From NCBI RefSeq assembly GCF_030247195.1, contig NC_080672.1:157921167-157985166 (forward strand): a stretch of DNA of 64,000 nt. Reading direction: 5' to 3'. A model generated the notes under the pieces. It was not told where the DNA came from and did no database searches. It was given only the letters and a program-made list of their open reading frames with translations. How positions within the stretch are numbered: the stretch's first letter is position 1; every line of letters starts with the position of its first letter. This document shows, piece after piece, positions 1 to 10,981 of this stretch. The stretch is from Topomyia yanbarensis (Eukaryota > Arthropoda > Insecta > Diptera > Culicidae). Both the position numbers and the translations under genes were made by a program.

Positions 1-1290
1 AGTTGAGTATTGCGTAGCCGCCCCTTCCCCCCCTCCCCACCTTGCCCTTACACCTTCCTCCTTCATCACTCCCCTCTTCTTGGATCACCCTCACGCCCAG
101 ATTTCCTTCATCCACCCCGTATACCGAAATAAGATGAAGGATTTCTGACGCATCCTCCACACCCACTCTACTAAACCCCCATTCCCTACACGTTCAAACG
201 CATTCCACCAACCTTTGCAAATTATAATCACATGAAGATAACATTGAACTCATGCTTATTAAGCTAATTAAATATTATTCTTTTGCCTTTCTTATATAGA
301 AAGGTTATGCAATTGCTCCAAAAACCGACTTTCTAACCGAGGCCCGGAGGGCCGAGTCTCATATAACATTCGACTCAGTTCGCCGAGATCGCAAAATATC
401 TGTGTGTATGTATGTGTGTATGTATGTATGTGTGTATGTGTATGTGTGTATGTATGTGTGTGTATGTGCGGATTTGTTAACAAAATGTCCACATCGGTTA
501 CTCGGAGATGGCTGAACCGATTTTTACAAACTAAGATTCAAATGAAAGGTATAATATTCCCATAGGTTGCTATTGAATTTCATTTTCAACCGATATCTTG
601 TTCCGATTTACGAGTTGAAAAGTATGGTTACAAAACAAAATTTGTTGATTTTTCCAAATCGGTTTCTCGGTTTTTTTTGAACCGATTTTGACAAACTTAA
701 TTTTAAATGAAAGGTCCATCAGCTGCTGTTGAATTTTGTGTGGATCCGAGTTCTGGTTCCTGAATTACAGGGTGATACGTACGATCACGCAGCAAATCCC
801 GATTCTAACGAATTCTGCGATGAATGTAAAAAGGTGATTTTTTTCCAAAATGTAAACACAACTGTTGAATTTGTAGATCTAGGTCCCCAACAGTCATTCA
901 AAGTCTCTTTGGCCACACTGGCCACCATCGACGGATCCGGAAGCATCCAAAGTCAGAATAACGGTTATATTGGTTTCTCGAAAATGGCTAGATTTGCTCA
1001 ACTTAGTCTCAAATGAAAGGTGTTGCGTCCCCAGAAACTGATATTAAATTCCATCTCCATCCGACTTCCAGCACCGGAGTTACGAGTTGTGGAGGTCGAT
1101 CACATAGAAAACTCCGATTCAAACCGATACCGCGATGAATGCAAAAAGGTGCTCTTATATATACTTACCAAGTGTAATAAGAATGAAAGACATTTCCATA
1201 AAGTTATATTGTACGAACCAGCTATTAAATCATAGTTTGGAGAAATGAGAAAGGCACAATTGCACCTCTAGGTGGATTAAAACAGGTTTT
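1..1290 (+). repeat. Dispersed repeat family A, copy 1
   Basis: Nearly the same sequence recurs at 49241-50820, from the GTTGAGTATTGCGT start to the AGAAAGGCACAATTGCACC end, so this is one repeat seen twice. The head at 278-360 holds TTGCCTTTCTTATATAGAAA and GGCCCGGAGGGCCGAG. A TGTATGTG tract (about 401-466) follows, then diverged modules carrying 'GACAAACTTA...AAATGAAAGGT' and 'GGCCACACTGGCCACCATCG'. Flanks diverge after a T-run near 1290. The two short ORFs at 729-1235 are repeat sequence, not genes: the matching frames are broken in the other copies. Mobilisation mechanism is unknown to me; I see no reverse transcriptase or transposase. Confidence 0.85.
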
Positions 1291-1856
1291 TTTATTTTGA
1301 AGACATTATTATAAATATTCAAAAAAATATTGTTAAAATATATTCGTTAATTTGGGAGATGGAAATTAACTTTAATTTGATATAAGCAAACTAAATGTAA
1401 TAATTTAAATATTGATTGGCTCAGCGATCAAAACTCGAATCCATTGAATTAAGCAAGAATTTGAGCAAATGGTTAGTGAGTCTACAAGAATTTCCAGACA
1501 CAGCAGAATATTTGAAGGGTGGATATTCAAGGTCGCATAACCGCCATTGCCAATTTTTTACAGGACAGAAGAACGCTCGCAATTTTTATTTTTAATATCA
1601 AAAGCAAAAACACAGAATTGTTTGTTCATTATAAAGTAATACGACACTTATTAAAGCTTGAAACGATTTCGATTTAAATTGAAAAAAAAATGAACATTGT
1701 AAGTTGAAGGGGTCTGGTAGTTCAACCATTAACGTCACGAAGTGAAAGTCAGAGGAATAAGCTTCGCAAAAGTTTTTTGTCATTTTTGGCAAATTCTATA
1801 ATCAGCATGTTTCAATAAACGCTCACATAATAAATAACCTAAAGCATACACAGATA
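1291..1856. other. AT-rich stretch, nothing recognised
   Basis: A/T-rich with homopolymer runs. The only open frame is a 64-codon minus-strand frame (1598-1792) with no recognisable domain, which I treat as chance. Confidence 0.5.
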
Positions 1857-1866
1857 TTTATTTATT
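1857..1866 (-). promoter_or_regulatory. Candidate poly(A) signals for the 1900-2056 exon
   Basis: On the minus strand two overlapping AATAAA hexamers (1861-1866 and 1857-1862) lie about 34-43 nt after the stop codon at 1900-1902 and are followed by GT-rich sequence. That spacing suits an insect cleavage/polyadenylation signal. AATAAA is common in AT-rich DNA, so it only supports the exon above it. Confidence 0.35.
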
Positions 1867-1899
1867 TGTTTATACTTTGCGTTAAGGCGAGATTCTAGT

Positions 1900-2056
1900 T
1901 TATATGGAATATTTCTTTGGATAAACAAACTTAGGCCTGGGCATCACCATCGCTGGAATGCGTTTTCCCAAAGCCGTCGTGCACTCATTACTGCTAATGC
2001 GGCGTTTCTTTTTTTCCGCAACGCGATTAATCATTATTTTGTCCGGAAATATAGGA
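1900..2056 (-). CDS. Candidate terminal coding exon, unknown protein
   Basis: On the minus strand a frame runs from about 2070 to a TAA at 1900-1902, and an ATG at 2034 would give 44 codons. The product is non-repetitive and basic: it begins MINRVAEKKKRRISS and ends RPKFVYPKKYSI. Base composition is richer in GC than the surroundings, and AATAAA follows about 40 nt after the stop. A weak splice acceptor (TGTTGTAAG) could start the exon at 2056; an in-frame TGA at 2071-2073 prevents further extension. I do not recognise the family. It could be the last exon of a host gene, a small independent ORF, or chance. Family B repeat lies immediately upstream in transcription order, as in a TE-filled intron. 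Confidence 0.35.
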
Positions 2057-2123
2057 CTTACAACATTGTTTCATAAGCCAAAATGTTTGTAAATTAATGC
2101 TACAGATTTTCAGTAGTGGTCTT

Positions 2124-2428
2124 GCTTGGCTTTTCTTTCGTCAGTTCTCATGGTAAAGAGGGAATAATCTGTCTTTGCCAAGAGACATGCTGGTGAACTC
2201 GAGTGATTCGTAGTTATGCTTGCTAAGCTCGACCCTTATCAACAGATGACAAAAGTTAAGCCCGTAAGATATTAAGCTTGTTCTAATGACCCTTCCACTT
2301 CTAGTTTTCCGATCTGTATACTTCACATCCTTGCTCTGACATGAGTACTATGGCTCTAATTTTCATAACTTTCCCTACCCAGTACTAATCTTTACCTAGT
2401 TGAATGTCGTTGAAATGTAAAAAAAAAA
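2124..2428 (+). repeat. Repeat family B, copy 1 (left end missing)
   Basis: Matches 31630-31926 (same orientation) and 50822-51151 (opposite). Shared landmarks are GAACTCGAGTGATTCGTAGT, ACTATGGCTCTAATTTTCAT and the right end TTGAATGTCGTT. Only the copy at 50.8 kb keeps both inverted ends; this one begins inside the element. Confidence 0.8.
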
Positions 2429-3714
2429 TGTTAATAAAGTTTAATCAAACGCAAAATTTAGCCTGGATTTTACGGAATTGATCGGAAACTTATTAAACAA
2501 AGCAGCTGTTCAAACTAACTTGTTGAAAGAGTGTGCAAATTGTTTGGTTTCTCAAAAGTATATTAATATAAATAACTGGAACAGCTGGTACTCTTTAGAT
2601 CTTTTGCGCTTAAAACGAAAAGGGATAAAAGTACAATAAATTCAACAGAACTAATCGTGAACACATTTGGAACACGCGCAAACTAATTATTCACGAGCAT
2701 TGAAAAAGACCAAATATAAATATATCCAAAGGAAGATCGATCAACATTAAAACAACAGCAAAGGGTTATGGAAAATCCTAAAGAATATAATTAAACCTAA
2801 ACCTAGTTCCACGAAAAAAACTTAACCGAGGTAGAAGAGCAATCTGAACAAATAAAAGCTGAAATATTGAAGTTATTTAATTAGCAGTGAGCTTCTAATA
2901 AATCAAAGTAACACACCCGATTAATATTAACTGTAGATTTAACGGATTTTACCCAATTCCTTTTAAACAGAAGAAGGATGATTTCTTTGGGAAGATCGGC
3001 TGGTATCGATAATTCTAACGCAAAAGTGATACACGAATGCCTTTATGTCATGTAATTCATTCAGTTGAATATCGTACAATAATACTCATTTGACTAATTA
3101 TCTAGGTAAATGTTTTCAAATGTCGATAAAGCATGTAAAACAAAACAATTATCATCGCTTACATTGTGCCAGGGTCTACTGTGATGCGTTTGATTCGTTG
3201 CTGCACGTTCGCTTCGTGTATTAATCGGAGGCAAATGAAAATCTGGTTTGTTCGTTTGACGTTTTCAGCTGCGTCACTGAAGATTGAAAATGAATGCGGC
3301 TGAATTTGGTCAATTTTCATTCAATGAATTTGAATATTTGAACTTCTGCCGAAGACAAACGCCCCATTAATATGTTGCACATATTAGAGAAAAGTTTAGA
3401 AATATTTGTTAAGGACCTGCGGATGAAATATTTGTATAGAAATAATTTTCTGATTCCGGAGTAATCGGGATAGCGAGAGGAACATTCTTGCTACACCGCT
3501 TTGAATCTAGTTTTAGCGAATTGGAAAGAAAAGATCGAGATTTAAGAGGCTGTATTTCTAGATCTGAAACGCGCTTTCGAGCTAATTTGGAGACTTTTAC
3601 TGTTGCAAACTTTAGAGCGATTTGATATCGGAGGGATAGCACATGTGAAAACTATTTCTGTGGTATACTTAGAAAATTATTTTTAACGATTTTGTATCTA
3701 CATCTCTCGGCAAA
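2429..3714. other. AT-rich stretch, nothing recognised
   Basis: No coding frame with recognisable motifs. A 77-codon minus-strand frame at 3409-3642 is open but resembles nothing I know. It lies just before a LINE fragment and may be decayed element sequence. Confidence 0.45.
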
Positions 3715-3717
3715 CCG

Positions 3718-3914
3718 CGTGGGGTACCGCAAGATTTTGACTCTGGTTTAATTTTATTATTCCTATTCAGTCATATTTTATTTATCATGTATGATATGAG
3801 CAGAATATTACGATTTTGTGACATGAATTTATTTGCTGTTCTGTTGATTGCAACTAAGAATAAACATGAGTCCGTGGCGCATATGAACGAAAACTTCCTT
3901 TCTCTTGATCGTTG
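3718..3914 (+). pseudogene. Non-LTR retrotransposon reverse transcriptase fragment
   Basis: The plus-strand frame from 3718 reads RGVPQDFDSGLILLFLF, a decayed form of the non-LTR RT motif GVPQGSxLGPLLF. About 35 residues later comes MNLFAVLLIATKN, where active elements have an F-A-D-D active site, and then VAHMNENFLSLDRW, matching the 'N..L..L..W' that follows. Both catalytic aspartates are gone, so it is dead. Length is only ~66 codons. A CR1/Jockey-like source is most likely. Confidence 0.65.
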
Positions 3915-5173
3915 GTTAATATACGAATTTTTCGTAAATATGATGAATCATTCGTAGTTGTATTGAAACACTTTTATTTTTAATACCAGTTTTTCGTAAA
4001 AACCACGAACCGATCTTCGTTGCATTATTACGAATCGGTTTCAATATGCAATGTTTCAATTCAATAGAGGTAGAATATGGTGTCGTTTTTGCTTTACGTC
4101 AGATAATTCTGATCATCACGATGTTTAAATAGTCATGTCCGCCGGTTTATGGAAGATTTCCCGAACCTCTTTCACTTCCAGTTAATCCAGAACCCGGTGC
4201 AGTACGGACTCGATCGGGTTTAGTTGAACCATCACGAACTGTACGTTGGTTTTGTACCAATAAGTTTGAGTTTTTCTCCCTTCCGGTATAATTGACAAAG
4301 AAACCGAGCTCGTATCATATCTTTCAACTAATGATAAAGTTCTCTGGTTTCGGGTGAGCCATCGTTTTTGTTATGATCTCATGGGCCTCCCTGCCACAGC
4401 ATACATGGGTACTCCATTCCGATGTTGTTCTTCAAGCGACTAGTAGGCAATCAACCCCTGGATAATCTGCGAATTCTTCTCAATATTTATCAGATACAAT
4501 TTTCTCATTTGTTGGAATTAGCATGACCGATGTGGAGGTTCGTTGAATCGCTAGCATTTTGTGGTTTTTTATATCTTCTCTTGGCATACCTTCCGAGGAT
4601 CGACATCCCGGCGAAGAAAGGGCTTTGATTGGAGTGTGAGGGTCGTAAGAAGTAACCTCAACGAGATAGGTTTCATTATTTTGAACCCTATGTATTTGTA
4701 GAAGTCACTTAGAAAGCAGCATAGTAGGAATTCCGAATGCACCACCCCATTCTCTCCTGCTTACCAAACCAAATGCACACTCCCATTCTCTCCTGCTTAC
4801 AACAACCAGCCGCCATCCAACAGAAGGAATCATTCCTGTCGAATGTTTTGTGTTTATCTTTTTACCTCCAAGAATCGATTTACTCTTCCGCAAATTGAAA
4901 TATCGATAAGGCAAAATCGATGTTTTTCAAAATCTCCATCACTACGTAAAGGTACCCTTACACAAGACAGGTAATTTGGGGAGAGATGATGCACATAAAT
5001 ATTTGATGAAATCATTTTTATCAATTGTGACAAGTTTCTAAAATACTTTGAAATGGTTTCTGTAATGAAAAAAAAAAATTATCAAATTTACTCGAACATT
5101 AAAAAAAGGTCGATTAGGAAGAGATTCCGCATGTTCGAGTAACAAGTATGCACTATGCTATATTTCTCTATAA
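3915..5173. other. Mixed AT-rich and moderate-GC DNA
   Basis: 3915-4070 is rich in TTCGTAAA/ACGAA inverted words similar to those near 8400-8640. 4130-4650 is less AT-rich but has no frame I recognise. At about 4736-4800 the word CCCATTCTCTCCTGCTTAC occurs twice with a 36-bp period. No gene found. Confidence 0.4.
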
Positions 5174-5175
5174 TA

Positions 5176-5311
5176 GATTAGCGTCGGGTTGACGCTTAAT
5201 CCTTAAAACTAAAACACACTTTGTGTTTCAATCGAACGTTTGACCAGTCGTTCGATTGAAACACAAAGTGTGTTTTAGTTTTAGGGATTTAGCGTCAAGC
5301 CAGCGCTAATC
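5176..5311. mobile_element. Palindromic MITE, 136 bp, TA target duplication
   Basis: Nearly perfect inverted repeat: the left arm begins GATTAGCGTCGGGTTGACGC and the right arm ends GCGTCAAGCCAGCGCTAATC, with a ~10-bp loop (TTTGACCAGT) at the centre. Arms are about 63 bp. Each end abuts TA (5174-5175 and 5312-5313), consistent with Tc1/mariner-type insertion. No coding capacity. Confidence 0.8.
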
Positions 5312-5652
5312 TATTCCGACAAAAAATTGGTGTTGGTTTCTGATCAGACGAAGTCGAAACGTACCCATGACTTTAATAAGTTAGGATTTGTGCCCTTCAT
5401 GTGCAAAGACTGGCTTTACCGAAAAAAATTTTCGCCCTTGTGAGAAATTTTGGTGTTTACTCAATTTTTCTACTAAGGGTATAACATAGTGCCAAGAAAT
5501 TTATTTTGTGTTATTCACGATTTCTACCAAGAAACCCCCACGATAATTATTCACAAAAAATAGTTATTATAAAAGTGCATCTAACTTTCATAAACATTTT
5601 TCGTGAATGTTACATTCACAAAATACCCGTAATCATTCTAGTACTAAATAGT
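5312..5652. other. Unassigned AT-rich stretch
   Basis: The 74-codon frame at 5506-5730 runs into the family D repeat and is not considered a gene. 5500-5640 contains TTCACAAAA/TTTTCGTGAATG inverted words. Confidence 0.4.
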
Positions 5653-5800
5653 GGTGAGCAGTTTGAAATAAAATCGATTTTGCCAGATCGATCTTTTCAT
5701 TCGCAAAAATCGATTCAACATCGATTCTAAAAGGTCAAATTAAAAAAGTAATATGTACGTTACAATAGTAAAATTTTATTATACACTGAAGTTTTTTATT
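5653..5800 (+). repeat. Repeat family D, copy 1
   Basis: GAGCAGTTTGAAATAAAATC through GTAAAATTTTATTATA recurs at 10982-11118. In the second copy the block interrupts LINE ORF1, so it is an insertable repeat. No end duplications were resolved here. Confidence 0.7.
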
Positions 5801-5989
5801 ATGCCGGGGATACCTACCGTATAAAAAACCCACATAACTTGGAAAATCCGTATAAAAAGTCGCATAAAAAGACTTCCATCTATAAATTTATGATTTCACC
5901 ACAGAACGACTTCTTCCCATCCATTTGAAAATTGTTTTTATATTATTTCAAATATACACAAATATTGAAGTTACAGCGATTGCAAATAG

Positions 5990-6345
5990 AATCTAGCAAT
6001 TAATTTTGAAATGTAACAGATACACTTCCTCTAATTTCATGCTGTGCGCATTGCAGAGGCTCTCTGTGAAGCAAAGAATTTATTACTTGACAATGGTTTT
6101 CATTTTTAAAATTATGAATGCAATACTGCCTCAATATTTGTGCAATCGAAATGGAAAAGGAACTGATGTGTATAGATACAAAAGACTAGAAACGCGTCCG
6201 ATGCAAGAACACCAACTTTTTATTTAGTAGGTCACAGAACTCCATGTTGTACAAAGAAATACGTTTTTAATTTGATGCCTAGACATATTAAACGTGCGTC
6301 AACATTAACGTAGTTCAAAACACTATACATTTACACTGATTTGTA
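5990..6345 (+). pseudogene. LINE ORF2 C-terminal fragment
   Basis: The frame at 6006-6224 includes LQRLSVKQRIYYLTMVFIFK followed by MNAILPQYLC. This matches the region after the RT domain in CR1/Jockey ORF2 ('L.V..R......F.FK..N..LP.YLC'). Two stops follow, after which other frames give further ORF2-end-like residues such as LMPRHIKRAS. The N-terminal endonuclease and RT are absent, so this is a decayed, truncated piece. Confidence 0.6.
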
Positions 6346-6883
6346 GACAGATTTTTTTGGATTTTATATTTTAGGGTTATTTGAATAATACTTTTTTTCT
6401 CTTCTCTATTATTTACTAAGTTACTATATTCTCTAGCATAATGATGGATTTTTGTTACTTGTTTATTAAAGTTATTAAAAAATAATGTGTTCGCAGAAGT
6501 CTGCGCCGCGCCTGCTAAGCAGATAGAGACTAACTTGAAATCGAACATGGTGACCAGGATTAAGCGCTTATCAAGTTGAATCGAAGCATTCAGACTTTTG
6601 TTGTGATCATGGTCTGATTTGATGATGGAGTTTTGCTGGCTTTGCGCGACAATAGGGTTAATATCTGTTATTGCTGCGATAGTGGTAATAACGAAGATAG
6701 TTCGTTCAGTATGGGGCTTGATAACTCATTCTGATATAACAAGATATCGGATTTAATTCCATATCAATTTAGAATGTTCACGGGTAGGAATATCCCTTGA
6801 TTGCCTTGGGTTGTAGTATGCAACATTCAAAAAAGGGGTCCGATGTGGATGATACAACTCGATTGGACTCTGCACTAGCACTA
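6346..6883. other. Probable LINE tail and unassigned DNA
   Basis: Directly downstream of the ORF2 fragment; AT-rich up to ~6480, so it could be 3' UTR. No separate gene is visible. Confidence 0.35.
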
Positions 6884-7044
6884 CCAGATCAAAATGAAAT
6901 AACAAGATTATAACACAATACAATTTTCGTAACAGATTGCTTTATAAATTTGGTCTCGTTAGTAGTTAAAATAACAGAAAATTGTAACAAGTAACAACGC
7001 GAGATATAGTTTTGAAATCTTTTTCTTATGTGTTTCTGATCGGG
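6884..7044 (-). mobile_element. MITE family G, 161 bp, copy 1
   Basis: This block is the reverse complement of 36324-36484, with the same 161-bp length. Short inverted ends (CCAGATCAAAATGAAAT and GTGTTTCTGATCGGG) mark it as a small terminal-inverted-repeat element. The 66-codon minus-strand frame across it is not a gene. Confidence 0.75.
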
Positions 7045-7430
7045 TAGGCTCATCTCTTCCAAGTCAACTTTAGCAGGCGCTAGTACCAAAGTCTTGGCCA
7101 GGCGAGAGCAGGTCTTACAGAGTATTATTGAAAATGAGAGCTATTAGGTTCAATTCCCGATTCTATCAAGCATCTTCCCGGATTGGAATTTTTTTCGATG
7201 GACTCTGGTTGTAGGCGGAATATTCTCGTTATGTTATTTTGAAGGAAAGGCTATGTCTGCAAATTGAACATGTTCGTTTTTTTGTTAACTGGTTTTATCA
7301 CGAGTCAAAACATTAATTATCATCTAGATAAATCGTTCAGCTCACACCTTTGAGGCGGTACACTACTAAATGAATATTCGAAGAACTAATGAATATTCGA
7401 AAAAAATCAGTATAAATCAGGTGTTAAAAA
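7045..7430. other. Unassigned AT-rich stretch
   Basis: No coding frame or repeat recognised. Ends in AT-rich sequence (TTAAAAA) next to the following element. Confidence 0.4.
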
Positions 7431-8376
7431 GTAGGGGAGACCGGTGCTAGTTGGCGGTGTTTTCAGTTTTCAATTTATAGTGCTTTGATATAGGTAGATC
7501 TTGCAAAATAAAACACGCGGCATGAAAGAGCAGACTGTTGGCAATTTCTCTGATATTTTGAAAAGTGTTTGATGCATTGTCTCTATTTTTAGAGAAAAAA
7601 ATATGTAACGCGGAAAACCCGCCAACTTACCCCGGCCCCGGGGTAAGTTGGCGGTATGTGAAGATACGCCAAAAACTAAGCAATCAAATGGAGATGCAAT
7701 TACTTCAAGGGTCCTTTTGGAAAGTGTTGAATGTCTTTTCGAGAAAACTGTATATTAACCGACATTTGCTATTATATTTCAGTTTCAATACCCCGGCATT
7801 TTGACTAGTACTCCCTATTCAAAAGCAAATTTGCGAAAATCTTCATGCATTTGGCCGGAATAAATATCTCCTACATTAGCGAGATACACAAGGAAAAGAT
7901 TTTCTTACTTTGGAGTGAATTCCAGAAATAAAAATTTTGATGACTTTTTTGCACTGTAAATAGTAGCGCCAACTTGCCCCACGTGCAGCACCGCCAACTT
8001 ACCCCAACCGCATATTTTATTAAAAACTATTTAAAAAATAACTTTTGTGTGTGGATAGATGTAATATCTATACGGATACTGAAAGCTCTTTTCATGCGGT
8101 ATCGAAAAATATAACCATTCGGGAAGTAGATTGAAAATCACCCCAAATAACACAAAGTATTTAAAATTTAGAAAATTTACTTGGTATGCTCGAAAACACA
8201 ATATCACCCACAATTTCCACAAAACAAATCGTTTTGCAACAAAAACACATTGGATATCGGGTTTCATATAACTTGAGGTACACAAGAAGAGGCAGCGCTA
8301 TAAGTCTAATAGAAACATAGAAAAAGGGATTCCGCCAACTTACCCCAAACGCCAACTAGCCCCGGGCTACCCTACT
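7431..8376. mobile_element. TIR element with GTAGGGGAGACCGG end, ~0.95 kb, non-autonomous
   Basis: The left end reads GTAGGGGAGACCGGTGCTAG and the right end, reverse-complemented, AGTAGGGTAGCCCGGGGCTA, so the termini are inverted repeats. The word GCCAACTTACCCC (or its complement) recurs near 7621, 7640, 7970, 7990 and 8335. At 7619-7654 it forms a perfect 36-bp palindrome. Flanks GTTAAAAA and TCTAAAAA agree at 6 of 8 positions, a possible worn 8-bp duplication. No transposase frame. A related single end lies at 42397. Confidence 0.7.
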
Positions 8377-9002
8377 CTAAAAAGTCGTTTTTCACTTGCA
8401 CACTGGCAAAATAAATTCGTAAATAGAACGAAAATGATCATATAATGCACGAAATCTTTCGTTGTTTTCTGCAACGAAGCATTTTCGTGCATTGTTAATG
8501 GTCGGTTTTGTTCATTTAAAAAACTAAGAAAATGGCGACATGAGGCACGAAAATTTTCGGTCTTTTATATATTTTTGGTAAACGAAGCATGAAAGTTGTC
8601 GTCGATGACGAAACTTTTTCTCGTGAATGAATGTTACTGTACTTAGTGTGAATATTTTTGGAAAGAGCGAATTTATTTTAATTTACGAACATAAATTTGT
8701 TCAGTGATATGAATTTTGTGTACATAAATATTCTATGGATACATAAAAAAATCGTTTGTATTGCAAACAACTTCATCTTTTTAGCCGAACAGTAAAAGTT
8801 ATAACTAGACGAACAGTAGAAGATTCGAACTTGAGAAATAGCCATAGAAAACAATATTATCCACCAAAACATTAAAGTTTGTGTGGGAGGTACCAATTCA
8901 TACTTATAACACGTAAGGTAGGGATCAAAAGAGATAAATCACGCGCCAGCCTAGCTGCGTGGGTCGTAAAATTTTTCTGATTTCGGGAATGTTTTGTTTT
9001 AG
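8377..9002. other. AT-rich DNA with TTTCGT/ACGAAA inverted words
   Basis: 8400-8620 carries repeated inverted words (GCACGAAA, TTTCGTGC, AACGAAGCAT), suggesting a worn inverted-repeat element. Boundaries could not be fixed. The 72-codon minus frame at 8678-8896 has no recognisable content. Confidence 0.35.
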
Positions 9003-9097
9003 GAAATGTCCAACCGGTAACTTATCCAGCAACAGTAGCAAGGAGAAAGCTACTGTTCGATAAAATAATCATCGTGGCCATTTCTTTTGACCATTAA
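9003..9097 (+). CDS. Weak candidate terminal exon
   Basis: The polypyrimidine-rich acceptor GAATGTTTTGTTTTAG ends at 9002. From 9005 a 30-codon frame (NVQPVTYPATVARRKLL...) runs to a TAA at 9095-9097, and an AAATAAAA lies about 105 nt downstream. The acceptor is good, but the frame is short and I recognise no family. Chance in AT-rich DNA is a serious alternative. Confidence 0.2.
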
Positions 9098-9912
9098 GGA
9101 TTCACGTCATCCTACAGCATTCCAATGTTTTTCAATCACGATGGGAGGGCCGATCGCTAGCAACTACCTCCAGCTCGCCCAAGGGTCGTTCAAGTCGTAA
9201 ACAAATAAAACAGTTGAAAAAGTTTATGATGCTGAAATAGAATTTTTATTTTATCATCTGATCTTATCCTTCCCAAAATTGTTTTTCCTTTTTTTCAATT
9301 TGATTTCTTTCTCTCGAATTGTACAGTCGTAGTTATCTCCTACCTGATGGTGGCTCATGCGGCTTCGGAAGAACCCTATCGTAAACACAAATTAAGTTGT
9401 AAAATTGGGTCTTAGAGAAATTTTTTTTCCAGAAAACAGTTCTGAATGTTTGATAAATACAAACTGTTGGATATTGCCAGCTTAGCGGAGAAATGTACTA
9501 CTCCTAGTATGACAGGACACGATAGGCGGTAAGTAGCACTGCAATAAACATTTACAACGCTGCCTAACAGAAGGCTCAGAAGCAATCCAGTGTAATGAAT
9601 AGCAATGAGGTAGCAGAAATATCAATTTGATTCAACTATTTATTTACGACGGACTCCTGGTTTGAAACCGTGCGTGTTCTTCGAAACAAAACTTTGAAGG
9701 ATGTAGACTTTAATCACCTCCCGTGGAGAGTCCTTGCTTCAAGAAAACCTTTAGCCGAATGTGTAAGGTACTATAGCACGTGCTTCTAAATTCCGATTTT
9801 ACGAGGAAACAAAAGTGCTTCTTGCAACCAGGATCAAGTTTGTATAATAAAAGGTGAATGGGCATTTCTAATCGATTCGAACCTTGTCTAACATCTGTTT
9901 TCAAAGTACACA
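9098..9912. other. Unassigned, partly moderate-GC DNA
   Basis: 9100-9200 and 9330-9400 are less AT-rich than average, but no frame shows a recognisable domain. An 85-codon minus frame (9710-9967) overlaps the next entry in another frame and is likely a shadow. Confidence 0.35.
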
Positions 9913-10128
9913 TCATTGAATTGGCAAACAACCGCACCCCACAAATCGTCCCGCGGCAAAGCGGCATATGGCAGCCGATAAAAATTTGTTTAACAACAGC
10001 GCCTGATTTGGGCAGCTTATTTGTAATTTTTTTATAACTGCCAACATATAACTGTCTATCCGTTTATCGGGTGAATCGAAGGTCGGCTGATTATGTGCAC
10101 TCTCCGATTCCATAGTCGATAGTTCCAT
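9913..10128 (-). CDS. Short ORF with weak BESS-like pattern, possible exon or relic
   Basis: 71 codons from ATG at 10128: MELSTMESESAHNQPTF, then DKRIDSYMLAVIKKLQ, then QALLLNKFLSAAICRF. The middle has the acidic/hydrophobic spacing of the BESS protein-interaction motif found at the C-terminus of MADF-domain regulators in insects ('D..F...L...L..L...Q...L...I...'). No MADF domain is visible nearby. Composition is more balanced than the flanks. It could be the last exon of a MADF-BESS gene, a retro-relic, or a chance frame. Assignment rests on pattern alone. Confidence 0.25.
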   Translation of the reverse strand: MELSTMESESAHNQPTFDSPDKRIDSYMLAVIKKLQISCPNQALLLNKFLSAAICRFAAGRFVGCGCLPIQ

Positions 10129-10493
10129 ACAAGTGGCATGTTTTTACCAGAATGTAGCAAAAAGCAGCGAGCCGTCCTTTTGCGGTATATCTCGAGGGCG
10201 CGCATTAAATTCACACGCTACCAGTACTAATTTTAAGCCAGACACCGATTAATGGAGCCAATATTGCCAGCTGCTTCGTTTCCTGAGTCGAAGGACGAAT
10301 TAGAACGTTTCTAGTAATTTGTGGGAATTGTATAGCTATTAAAATAAAACTGTTTTTAACAATTTTGTAACTATGTAAGAAAATTGTTTGTCATTCGGCA
10401 TCGATTTCACAGAATAGTAAAATTTCATGGAGAGTATTTTCGTATCTCAGTTCAGCTCATTAACTCAACTTCGTCGCTTGTTGTTATCGATAG
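10129..10493. other. Upstream region of LINE ORF1 remnant
   Basis: No coding frame recognised. Might include 5' UTR of the LINE that follows, but I see no promoter signature. Confidence 0.35.
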
Positions 10494-10766
10494 ATGTACA
10501 CATGTTTAGAGCTGGAGATGAAAGGCGATAGCAGTACTGTAAATCCAACGATATTTCAAGGATGCCTACGGTGTTGTGCAGTGCGTATGCCTATAAATTT
10601 TCTTCAGCATCGTGATCGTGTGTACTGTTTCGGCGGCTGCGATTACATTCTGCATGAGAAATGTGCCGATCTCAATACCGCTAGTACAAGTGCTCTCAAA
10701 AGTAATAATGCGGTACGATATGTGCGTTTTGATAATCAAAAAAAAAAAACAGTCTTGGCTGAATGA
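10494..10766 (+). pseudogene. LINE ORF1, PHD-like zinc finger part
   Basis: The 90-codon frame contains CLRCCAVRM (residues ~24-32), YCFGGCDYILHEKC (~47-60) and ADL, i.e. a C-x2-C ... C-x3-C-x4-H-x2-C treble-clef/PHD-like arrangement. PHD fingers are known in ORF1 proteins of CR1-group elements. The frame breaks at an A-run (10739-10749); the following ~210 bp in shifted frames still look ORF1-like until family D interrupts. In active elements ORF1 binds element RNA; this copy is dead. Confidence 0.55.
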
Positions 10767-10981
10767 TGTGCTGAAAAAATGTGAGGAACTACAGTACGCG
10801 CTCGCTGAATTGCAAGTTGTTGAATGAATGCGTGTGTAAAGTCGAAAGCGGGATAAAGCAGCAACTGGCGGACCTTTTTCAGTCTAGTAGACAAGCCTCC
10901 GTGATTGTTAACTCCGATGAAAACACAAATGTTTGTTCATATGCTGACGTCGTCCAAGCCAGTGTAGACCACCCCGCATCT

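Noticed and set aside
292..492. 66-codon His-Thr-rich frame
   Set aside because: Translation of the TGTATG tract in family A on the opposite strand.
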